Below are positions 1-5,026 of a DNA stretch of 5,026 nucleotides, one piece after another; within the stretch, counting starts at the first letter, position 1, and every line of letters begins with the position of its first letter. The stretch is from the NCBI GenBank assembly GCA_030537915.1, contig JAUNUZ010000207.1, positions 1-5,026 of the forward strand, read 5' to 3'. The notes beneath the pieces are model-generated. The model saw nothing but the letters and a program-made list of their open reading frames with translations. It did no database searches and had not been told where the DNA came from. The DNA comes from Micrococcales bacterium. GTDB taxonomy: Bacteria; Actinomycetota; Actinomycetes; Actinomycetales; Dermatophilaceae. The translations under genes were made by a program, and so were the position numbers.

Positions 1-1399
1 AGTCCCTACTGCCGGAGTCGGGTCCGGCGCCGCTGCGACGAGCAGCGCCCTGGCGGGAGCCGACCCCGCGGCCGCCACCGTGCCCGCTGGCCGAGCGCCC
101 CGTCTCGCCGAGGTCTTCGAGGGTCTCGGCGTTGAGGCCCTCGCGGGTGCGGGCGGACTTGGGGAGTCGCCCCGTCACCTTAGGGTCGATGTCGAGATCG
201 TCGAAGAGATGGTCGGAGGATGAGTAGGTTTCCATCGGGTCGGGGATCCCCAGGTCCAGGGCCTTGTTGATAAGGCCCCAGCGCGGCAGGTCGTCCCAAT
301 CCACGAGGGTGATCGCGACGCCGGTGTGGCCGGCGCGACCGGTCCGTCCGGTGCGGTGCAGGTAGGTCTTCTCGTCCTCGGGGCACTGATAGTTGACGAC
401 GTGCGTGACGTTCTCCACGTCGATGCCGCGCGCCGCCACGTCGGTTGCGACGAGGATGTCCACCTTGCCGTTGCGGAAGGCGCGCAGGGCCTGCTCGCGG
501 GCACCCTGGCCGAGGTCGCCGTGGATAGCGGCGGCCGCGAAGCCACGATCGGCCAGCTCATCGGAGACCTTGGCCGTGGTTCGCTTAGTACGGGTGAAGA
601 TGATCGTCAGTCCGCGGTCCTTGGCCTGCAGGACCTTGGCGAGCAATTCGACCTTGTCCATCGCGTGGGCTCGGAAGACGAACTGCTCGATCGCCGCGAC
701 GGTCTTGCCCTCGTCGCCCTCGGTCAGCGCCCGTATGTGCGTCGGCTGCTTCATGTAGCGCCGCGCCAGGGCGACGACGGCGCCCGGCATGGTCGCCGAG
801 AAGAGCATCGTCTGACGGGAGGCCTGCGTCTGCGCGAGGATCTTCTCCACGTCGGGGAGGAAGCCCAGATCGAGCATCTCATCGGCCTCGTCGAGGACGA
901 CCGTGCGCACGTAGGTGAGCGTCAGGTGACCCTGCTTGTTGAGGTCGATGAGTCGACCGGGCGTGCCCACGATGACCTCGACGCCTCGGCGCAGGGCCTC
1001 GACCTGCGGCTCGAAGGCGCGACCGCCGTAAATGCTCTCGACGCGAATGCCGCGGCGGGCGCTCGCCCGCTTGAGGTCACCGGTGACCTGGTTACACAGT
1101 TCGCGGGTGGGCACGACCACGAGTGCCTGAGGTTTGCCGGCGTGGGGCAGGGTCTCGAAGCGGGGGTCGCCGGGCGGCACGGTCTTCTCGAGCAATGGCA
1201 CGCCGAATCCGAGGGTCTTGCCGGTTCCCGTCTTGGCCTGGCCGATGATGTCGTGGCCGGACATGGCTACGGGAAGGGTCATCGCCTGGATCGGGAAGGG
1301 GTGGGTGATCCCCGCGTCGGCCAGTGCATCGACGATGTCGGGGTGGACATCGAAGTCGGCGAATGTCGGCTCGGACATCGTGTCCGCGGTGTGCTCCAT
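1..1399 (-). CDS. rhlE: DEAD-box ATP-dependent RNA helicase, RhlE type (C-terminus cut by window edge)
   Basis: ATP-dependent RNA helicase that would remodel RNA duplexes, for example in ribosome assembly or mRNA decay, in the cytoplasm. The 466 visible residues carry the full SF2 DEAD-box motif set in order: Q motif around FPIQ (35-38), motif I AKTGTGKT (55-62), Ia PTREL (97-101), Ib TPGR (146-149), II DEAD (170-173), III SAT (201-203), IV IIFTRT (266-271), V ATDVAARGID (318-327), VI HRTGRTGRAG (348-357). Both RecA-like domains are therefore complete. From about residue 408 a basic tail rich in Gly, Arg and Ser begins, typical of RNA-binding extensions, and it runs off the left edge. The ATG at 1399 has a weak GAGAG six bases upstream. 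A second in-frame ATG (residue 8, base 1378) begins MSEPTFADF, closer to family N-termini, and could be the real start. The family is certain; the RhlE name rests on remembered similarity and neighbourhood. Confidence 0.93.
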   Translation of the reverse strand, partial: MEHTADTMSEPTFADFDVHPDIVDALADAGITHPFPIQAMTLPVAMSGHDIIGQAKTGTGKTLGFGVPLLEKTVPPGDPRFETLPHAGKPQALVVVPTRELCNQVTGDLKRASARRGIRVESIYGGRAFEPQVEALRRGVEVIVGTPGRLIDLNKQGHLTLTYVRTVVLDEADEMLDLGFLPDVEKILAQTQASRQTMLFSATMPGAVVALARRYMKQPTHIRALTEGDEGKTVAAIEQFVFRAHAMDKVELLAKVLQAKDRGLTIIFTRTKRTTAKVSDELADRGFAAAAIHGDLGQGAREQALRAFRNGKVDILVATDVAARGIDVENVTHVVNYQCPEDEKTYLHRTGRTGRAGHTGVAITLVDWDDLPRWGLINKALDLGIPDPMETYSSSDHLFDDLDIDPKVTGRLPKSARTREGLNAETLEDLGETGRSASGHGGGRGVGSRQGAARRSGAGPDSGSRD

Positions 1400-1667
1400 A
1401 GGGGTCTCTCGATCGGTATGTCGACCGCGCGCTCGCGCAAGGCGAGCAGCGTCGGGGCGCAATGTCAGGGCCGCTCGGAGGTCTGTCGTCACCGGCGCGA
1501 GCTGCGAAACTGATGAGTCCGCTGGGCGTGGTGGCGCGGGGCCCCGAGGTCGAACGGCTTCGCCGGCGCCCCGGGAAAGTAGTGGTCATGCCGACCGGGC
1601 ACCTATGTACGCGCCAAGTCTAGCCCGCCGTCGCAGGTCCCCCCGCCATTCGCAGACGCTGAGTGCA
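1400..1667. other. Non-coding upstream region of the RNA helicase gene
   Basis: No credible gene lies between the helicase start and the hairpin at 1668-1706. Open frames here are by-products of high GC: they run antisense into the helicase gene or resemble no protein I recognise. On the minus strand a TANNNT hexamer (TAGACT, reverse of 1617-1622) could be a -10 box, but the position 17 bases upstream reads GGGGGG, so no promoter is claimed. If transcription began there, the helicase mRNA would have a leader of roughly 210 bases. A GGGGCCCC palindrome and a small CGGC/GCCG hairpin near 1540-1570 (plus strand) are the only structures seen. Confidence 0.5.
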
Positions 1668-1706
1668 CGACGAAGGGCCGTACCCAGTGGGTCCGGCCCT
1701 TCGTCG
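1668..1706 (-). terminator. Strong hairpin, probable terminator of the GlsB-family gene
   Basis: A perfect 13-bp inverted repeat pairs 1668-1680 with 1694-1706 (arm CGACGAAGGGCCG). After one mismatch it continues as a 4-bp inner stem (1682-1685 with 1689-1692) around a three-base loop. It starts 12 bases past the stop codon of the membrane-protein gene read leftward. There is no U-tract, as is common for actinobacterial terminators. Being nearly symmetrical it could also stop plus-strand transcription. It should insulate the helicase gene from transcription coming from the right. Confidence 0.75.
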
Positions 1707-1718
1707 GGTTAGAGGTTT

Positions 1719-1988
1719 TCAGACGCGGCTGCGACCGCTGGTGACCTTGAGGTAGATCGCGATCAGGATCGCTGCGACGACGACTCCGGCCAACACCGCA
1801 ATCCAAGCGATGCCGCTGGAGTTGCTGTAGCCGAACTGCGCCACGAGCCAGGATCCGAGCGCCGACCCGAGGATTCCCAGGATTATCGTCATGACGATCG
1901 AGATGTTCTGGTGGCCGGGCATGACCAGACGAGCGAGCCCGCCGATAATGGCACCGATGACGATGGCGGTGAGGATGGTCGAGATCAT
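1719..1988 (-). CDS. GlsB/YeaQ/YmgE family (transglycosylase-associated) small membrane protein
   Basis: Small integral membrane protein of 89 residues, a usual length for the family Pfam calls Transgly_assoc. Three hydrophobic segments are visible at about residues 4-22, 29-52 and 58-80. They are rich in small residues, with the Gly-rich pattern GAIIGGLARLVMPG (12-25) at the end of the first segment and GILGSALGSWL (38-48) in the second, both characteristic. A short basic tail (KVTSGRSRV) follows. The molecular function is unknown: family members are often stress-induced, and the transglycosylase link is by annotation only. The ATG start is well supported by AAGGAG (reverse of 1998-2003) nine bases upstream. 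The gene points the same way as its neighbours but has about 200 bases of its own upstream sequence and a strong hairpin downstream, so it is probably a single-gene unit. Confidence 0.9.
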   Translation of the reverse strand: MISTILTAIVIGAIIGGLARLVMPGHQNISIVMTIILGILGSALGSWLVAQFGYSNSSGIAWIAVLAGVVVAAILIAIYLKVTSGRSRV

Positions 1989-1997
1989 GAGGTGTTG

Positions 1998-2003
1998 CTC
2001 CTT
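1998..2003 (-). promoter_or_regulatory. Ribosome binding site of the GlsB-family gene
   Basis: On the minus strand AAGGAG lies nine bases before the ATG at 1988. This is the strongest Shine-Dalgarno match in the window and fixes the start of the 89-residue protein. Confidence 0.8.
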
Positions 2004-2137
2004 CGTTCTGATGGACTTCGGGCGCAGGCGTGCCGCGCCGCGCGAGTCCGTCTCTAGCGTTTACTCTTCACCCTTGCCCACGATGTGTGCGGAATACACG
2101 CCACGGGCCGGGTAGTCCCCAAATCGTTGCTTTCCAG

Positions 2138-2152
2138 CCCGCCGGAGGCGGG
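2138..2152 (-). terminator. Possible terminator hairpin downstream of the DUF3107 gene
   Basis: CCCGCC (2138-2143) pairs perfectly with GGCGGG (2147-2152) around a three-base loop. An outer CCAG/CTGG pair (2134-2137 with 2160-2163) could extend the structure with an internal bulge. It lies 38 bases past the DUF3107 stop codon. No U-tract follows, and a 6-bp GC stem can arise by chance in DNA this rich in GC. It is plausible as the end of the TetR-DUF3107 transcript, not certain. Confidence 0.4.
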
Positions 2153-2190
2153 ATCCGGCCTGGTCGGGAGCGGTCCAGGGCTCGATCCGC

Positions 2191-2415
2191 CTACAGTTGC
2201 CCGAACCCGACGCCGCCCTTGCGTGTCGTGCCGATCTCCACATAGGAGAGCATCGCGGCGGGGACGAGGATGACGGAGCCCTTGCTGTCCACGAGGCGCA
2301 GCGGTGAACCGGTGGACAGTGCATCGCTCACTGCCGATTCGATCTCGGCAGCATCCTGATCGCTGTCCACAACGACCTCGCGGGACGAGTGCAGCACGCC
2401 GATCTTGATCTCCAC
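2191..2415 (-). CDS. DUF3107 family small protein, function unknown
   Basis: A 74-residue acidic protein beginning VEIKIGVLHSSREVVVD and ending KGGVGFGQL. It matches my memory of DUF3107, an actinobacterial family that includes the M. tuberculosis protein Rv3208A (TB9.4). Family hallmarks seen are the opening (V/M)E(V/I)KIGV strand, an acidic helix (about 19-34, DQDAAEIESAVSDALS), a central LVDSKGSVILVPA stretch (41-53) and YVEIG (58-62) near the end. No catalytic motif, signal peptide or membrane segment is visible. The GTG start at 2415 is chosen over an upstream ATG at 2481 because GAGGAG lies six bases before it and the family begins exactly there; the 22 extra upstream residues (MPSTLGRARA...) look like translated spacer. 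It lies 96 bases past the TetR gene on the same strand, so the two may be co-transcribed. Role unknown. Confidence 0.88.
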   Translation of the reverse strand: MEIKIGVLHSSREVVVDSDQDAAEIESAVSDALSTGSPLRLVDSKGSVILVPAAMLSYVEIGTTRKGGVGFGQL

Positions 2416-2421
2416 GCCGGT

Positions 2422-2427
2422 CTCCTC
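2422..2427 (-). promoter_or_regulatory. Ribosome binding site that fixes the GTG start of the DUF3107 gene
   Basis: On the minus strand GAGGAG lies six bases before GTG at 2415. The upstream alternative ATG at 2481 would put this site inside the coding region, so it decides in favour of the short 74-residue form. Confidence 0.75.
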
Positions 2428-2511
2428 TTCAGACGACCCCGCACACCGAGCAGCGCGGGCTCTGCCCAGCGTAGACGGCATCGACCGAGCGCCCCGACAA
2501 GCCCCTGCGGG

Positions 2512-3183
2512 TCAGCCCTCGGGCTCCGGGTATGCAGGTGAGACCGCGGGGGAGTCGGCGCCGGTACGCGGGAGGCCCCGCATGCCACGCCAGGCGAGAT
2601 CGCTGACGAGACGGACGGCCTCCGTCTGCGGCATCGACTGGTCGAGCAGCCAGTGGCGGGCCGCGGTCTGGGCCATCCCGACGACTCCCGTCGCGAGCAG
2701 CAGGGCCTGGTCCGGGGTGCAGTCGGTGCCGTGCCCAATGACCTCCGCGACAGCCTCGGCGCAGTGTCGCTGGACCTCTTGGATCCGCTCGCGCACCTGC
2801 GGATCGTTCGAGAGATCGGATTCGAAGACGAGTCGGTAGGCGGCGCCCTCGCGAGCCACGAAGGCAAAGTAGGCGCGGATGGTCGCCTGCACTCGCTCCT
2901 TGTTGTCGGCGGAGCTGTTCATGCCGTCGAGCACCGCACTCACGATGTCGCGGTCGGCCTCGTCGAGGAGAGCGAGGTAGAGCTCGTACTTGCCCGGGAA
3001 ATGCTGGTAGAGCACGGGTTTGGAGACACCCGCACGCTCGGCCATCTCGTCCATGCCCGCCGCGTGGTAGCCCCGCTCGACGAAGACAGATTGAGCCGCC
3101 TGCAGCAGCTGAGCACGCCGCGCCGATCGGGGAAGGCGGATCCCACGGGCGCCATTGGGCGCGCGGTGCTGCTCGGTGTCCAC
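2512..3183 (-). CDS. TetR/AcrR family transcriptional regulator
   Basis: DNA-binding regulator of 223 residues, a normal TetR length. After an Arg-rich lead (GIRLPRSARRAQLLQAA, 14-30) comes a typical TetR helix-turn-helix: FVERGYHAAGMDEMAERAGV (34-53) followed by SKPVLYQHFPGK (54-65), containing the hallmark S-K-x-x-L-Y-x-H-F. The rest (about 75-205) is helical and would form the dimer and ligand domain, with no recognisable ligand signature. A Pro-rich tail ends the protein (PAVSPAYPEPEG). The GTG at 3183 is supported by an AGGGGAG site (3188-3194). The open frame continues much further upstream, but that part is antisense to the helicase gene. By context it resembles M. tuberculosis Rv3208, also followed by a DUF3107 gene. 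It diverges from adnA across 190 bases, so it may regulate itself, adnA, or both; this is inference. Confidence 0.93.
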   Translation of the reverse strand: MDTEQHRAPNGARGIRLPRSARRAQLLQAAQSVFVERGYHAAGMDEMAERAGVSKPVLYQHFPGKYELYLALLDEADRDIVSAVLDGMNSSADNKERVQATIRAYFAFVAREGAAYRLVFESDLSNDPQVRERIQEVQRHCAEAVAEVIGHGTDCTPDQALLLATGVVGMAQTAARHWLLDQSMPQTEAVRLVSDLAWRGMRGLPRTGADSPAVSPAYPEPEG

Positions 3184-3373
3184 GGGACTCCCCTCGTGCA
3201 CGAACGGCCGACAGGCTCTCGATCCTAACCAGTGTCCCGGCCCGGCCACCGCCCTGACAGGTGGCCCCTCGGCCGCGCCCGCTAGGCCTGGTGGTGGGCC
3301 ATTCGCGCTGATCAGTCCGGGTGAACGAGGCTTTCCAAGAGCCTTGTCGGTGGCGGGTGGTGTGCTCTGCTTC
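3184..3373. promoter_or_regulatory. Divergent intergenic control region between tetR and adnA
   Basis: These 190 bases separate two genes transcribed outward, so they should hold the promoters of both. Inverted repeats seen: TCGTGCACGA (3194-3203, perfect 10 bp); GGCCACC-N9-GGTGGCC (3244-3250 and 3260-3266, perfect 7-bp arms); CTGATCAG (3308-3315); AGGCT-N7-AGCCT (3328-3332 and 3340-3344). Any could be an operator, and TetR proteins often bind palindromes of 15 to 25 bases in such regions. A -10-like TAGGAT occurs on the minus strand (reverse of 3222-3227) without a convincing -35. Short palindromes are frequent in GC-rich DNA, so the region is assigned from gene layout and no single site is claimed. 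Confidence 0.55.
3188..3194 (-). promoter_or_regulatory. Ribosome binding site supporting the TetR GTG start
   Basis: On the minus strand AGGGGAG lies four bases before GTG at 3183. It settles the start in a frame that stays open for hundreds of bases further upstream. Base 3194 is also the first base of a perfect 10-bp palindrome, TCGTGCACGA (3194-3203), so a protein bound there could affect expression of the TetR gene. Confidence 0.6.
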
Positions 3374-5026
3374 GTGATCGACAACGCATCTGTGAGCCTC
3401 CTGGCGACACCCGACGACCCAACTCCAGCCTTCTTGACGCTGGACCAGAGCCAGCGCGCGGCCGCGACACACTCGGGCCCCCTGGCCCGGGTGCTAGGGG
3501 CCCCGGGGACCGGCAAGACGACGGTCGTGATCGAGCACGTGGTGAATGCCTGCCTGGCGCAGGGGATCGAACCCGGCCAGTGCCTGGTGTTGGCGCCCTC
3601 CCGCGTGGCCGCCGCGAGTCTGCGAGGTCGGATCACGGCCGCGTTGGGTGGTACGACGGTCGAACCGCTGGCCCGGACGCCCGAGTCGCTGGCCTTCGCC
3701 GTGGTGGGGGCCCACGCACAGCTCGAGCAGGGACCGGCGCCGCACCTCATCACGGGCGCCGAGCAGGACGTCATCCTCTCGGAGTTGCTCGCCGGGCACC
3801 GTGCCGGCACCGCCCAGGGCCCGAAGTGGCCGGAGCACTTGCGGCAGGCCGAGGGCACGCGCGCCTTCCGGCATCAGCTGCGCGAGCTGCTCATGCGGGC
3901 CGCCGAACACGGGCTCGATCCCCAGCAGCTGCGAGAGCTGGGCGCCACACGGCAGATGCCCGTGTGGCGGGCGGCGGCGGACGTCCTGCAGGAGTACGAG
4001 GATGTCGTCTCCCTGGCGCACCCCGGTGCGCATGACCCGGCGGGGCTCCTGACGACCGCGGCCGACTTGCTGACCGCGCACGAGCACGTGCGCCGCCGGA
4101 TCTGCGACAACCTGCGTCTGCTCGTCGTCGATGACGCGCAGGAGCTGTCGGTGGCCCGGAGCCGGCTCGTGGCTGCGCTGCACGATGCCGGTGTGCCGCT
4201 CCTGCTCGTGGGTGACCCGGACGTGGGGACCCAGGCGTTTCGCGGAGGCGATCTCGATTTCCTGGCGCGGGGCTGGTCCCGACCGACAACTGGCCGGGGT
4301 CGCGGCCGCGATCGGTGTCAGCTGCCGGGAGTGTCTCCGGCAGAGGCTCCCACCTACGTGCTGACGCGCTCGTACCGCGCGGGCACGCAGCTGCTCGACG
4401 TCACCCAGCGGGTGCGAGCCCACGTCGGGGCGAGCACCGGGCCCGCTCACCGGCGCTGCGAGCCTGCTACCCAGGTGCCCAGCGGCAGCCTCGAGACCGC
4501 GGTGCTGGAGAGCGGCGCGCACGAGGCGCGACACATCGCCACGACGCTGCGGCGCGCTCACTTGCTAGCTGGGCTGCCTTGGGATCGGATGGCGATCATC
4601 GCGAGAGGCGGCGAGCGGTGCGCCACCCTGCGCCGGGCGTTGCTCGCCGAAGGAATCCCGGTGTGCGTGCCGGGGGCGAAGGTGCCCCTAAGCGCAGAGC
4701 CGGCGATCCGGCCACTGCTCGCGCTTCTGTCAGCATGCTTGCCCGAAGCCATGCCGTTGACGAGCGATGAAGTCGCCGATCTGCTGACCTCCCGCGTCAT
4801 CGGAGCCGACCCGCTGGCGGTGCGTCGGATGCGGCGGGAGTTGCGACGTGCTGAGCTCGAGTCGGGTGGTTCGCGCAGCAGCGACGCCCTGCTCGCAGTT
4901 GCGGTCCAACAGACCCGAGGCGAACCGCAAGGCGACACCGTCGCGACCCCAGCCGAGGGTCCTAGGCTTCTTGGCCACGTCCAAGCCGGTCGAGGTGCGG
5001 CGTCGTTGGCGCGTCTAGTGCGAGTT
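3374..5026 (+). CDS. adnA: AdnA-like UvrD/Rep (SF1A) DNA helicase, N-terminal half (C-terminus beyond window)
   Basis: Probable AdnA subunit of AdnAB, the actinobacterial motor-nuclease that resects double-strand DNA ends, analogous to RecBCD and AddAB. The 551 visible residues cover the motor region; AdnA is about 1,000 residues long and its C-terminal RecB-like nuclease would lie to the right. SF1A motifs in order: Q motif LDQSQRAA (23-30), Walker A GAPGTGKTT (42-50), Ia LVLAPSRVAAASLRGRI (71-87), motif II VVDDAQE (251-257), motif III LLVGDPDVGTQAFRGGD (277-293), motif IV VLTRSYRAG (329-337), and a motif V-like AIIARGGERCATLRRALL (407-424). Motif II reads DDAQ where most UvrD-like enzymes have DExQ. 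The start is uncertain: GTG at 3374 has only a distant GGTGG, GTG at 3362 has a nearer GGCGGG, and GTG at 3392 has none. No stop codon interrupts the frame. UvrD-family identity is certain; AdnA rather than another actinobacterial UvrD-like protein rests on motifs and neighbourhood. Confidence 0.87.
   Translation, partial: MIDNASVSLLATPDDPTPAFLTLDQSQRAAATHSGPLARVLGAPGTGKTTVVIEHVVNACLAQGIEPGQCLVLAPSRVAAASLRGRITAALGGTTVEPLARTPESLAFAVVGAHAQLEQGPAPHLITGAEQDVILSELLAGHRAGTAQGPKWPEHLRQAEGTRAFRHQLRELLMRAAEHGLDPQQLRELGATRQMPVWRAAADVLQEYEDVVSLAHPGAHDPAGLLTTAADLLTAHEHVRRRICDNLRLLVVDDAQELSVARSRLVAALHDAGVPLLLVGDPDVGTQAFRGGDLDFLARGWSRPTTGRGRGRDRCQLPGVSPAEAPTYVLTRSYRAGTQLLDVTQRVRAHVGASTGPAHRRCEPATQVPSGSLETAVLESGAHEARHIATTLRRAHLLAGLPWDRMAIIARGGERCATLRRALLAEGIPVCVPGAKVPLSAEPAIRPLLALLSACLPEAMPLTSDEVADLLTSRVIGADPLAVRRMRRELRRAELESGGSRSSDALLAVAVQQTRGEPQGDTVATPAEGPRLLGHVQAGRGAASLARLVRV

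Noticed and set aside
326..1513. A 395-codon open frame on the plus strand
   Set aside because: It is antisense to the helicase gene, whose full set of DEAD-box motifs proves the minus frame. Its own translation resembles no known protein and reflects high GC.
1092..1589. A minus-strand open frame in the helicase upstream region
   Set aside because: Its second half is the helicase N-terminus in the wrong frame, and the rest is Arg/Pro-rich sequence without recognisable features.
2416..2481. The ATG at 2481 as start of the DUF3107 protein
   Set aside because: The ribosome binding site and the family N-terminus both point to GTG at 2415. The added residues look like translated spacer.
2468..2500. 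Promoter-like TTGTCG and TACGCT ahead of the DUF3107 gene on the minus strand
   Set aside because: The two boxes are 21 bases apart, outside the usual 16-18 spacing, and each is only a partial match.
2514..2525. AGCCC-TC-GGGCT inverted repeat at the TetR stop codon
   Set aside because: A two-base loop is too tight for a hairpin and no U-tract follows. Short repeats like this are expected by chance in this DNA.
2653..3228. A 191-codon plus-strand open frame
   Set aside because: Antisense to the TetR gene with no ribosome binding site and no family resemblance.
2429..3472. A 347-codon minus-strand open frame overlapping the TetR gene
   Set aside because: Shifted frame of the TetR gene. No recognisable domain, and it contradicts the helix-turn-helix frame.
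3184..3858. Upstream extension of the TetR open frame to 448 codons
   Set aside because: The frame stays open antisense to adnA, but the TetR protein begins normally at GTG 3183 with a good ribosome binding site. The extra residues match no TetR N-terminus and overlap well-supported helicase motifs.
3494..4561. A 355-codon minus-strand open frame
   Set aside because: Antisense to adnA, where Walker A, motif II and motif III lie in the plus frame. The translation is low-complexity Arg/Gly/His-rich sequence.
1..5026. CRISPR array, insertion sequence, tRNA, rRNA or defence-system signature
   Set aside because: I found no spaced direct repeats, transposase, terminal repeats or cloverleaf-like sequence. 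The genes here are ordinary chromosomal families.

Overview
The window looks like chromosomal DNA from a high-GC actinobacterium. G and C dominate codon third positions, two of the five genes start with GTG, hairpins lack U-tracts, and the gene set matches a neighbourhood I know from actinobacterial chromosomes. In Mycobacterium tuberculosis the same families lie near each other: rhlE (Rv3211), a DUF3107 gene (Rv3208A), a TetR regulator (Rv3208) and adnA/adnB (Rv3202c/Rv3201c). That comparison is from memory, not from a search. I cannot place the genus; nothing here is specifically mycobacterial.

Layout. Positions 1-1399 (minus) hold a DEAD-box RNA helicase of RhlE type, cut by the left edge in its basic Gly/Arg/Ser-rich tail. 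Positions 1400-1718 hold no gene but contain a strong hairpin (1668-1706), the likely terminator of the next gene. Positions 1719-1988 (minus) encode a three-segment GlsB/YeaQ/YmgE membrane protein. Positions 1989-2190 are intergenic with a smaller hairpin. Positions 2191-2415 (minus) encode a 74-residue DUF3107 protein. Positions 2512-3183 (minus) encode a TetR-family regulator. Positions 3184-3373 are a divergent intergenic region with several short palindromes. From about 3374 to the right edge (plus) runs the N-terminal half of an AdnA-like UvrD/Rep-type (SF1A) helicase.

How the parts fit. The TetR and DUF3107 genes are close and co-oriented and may share a transcript. GlsB and RhlE are co-oriented with them, but hairpins separate them, so they are probably distinct units. 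The TetR gene and adnA start back to back, so one regulatory region could serve both the regulator and the DNA-end-processing motor-nuclease. No mobile element, CRISPR array, tRNA or rRNA was seen, and nothing proves a wholly new system. The points most worth checking are the divergent tetR/adnA control region, the substituted ATPase motifs of AdnA, and a stretch of about 60 bases in adnA where the codon signal moves to another frame.
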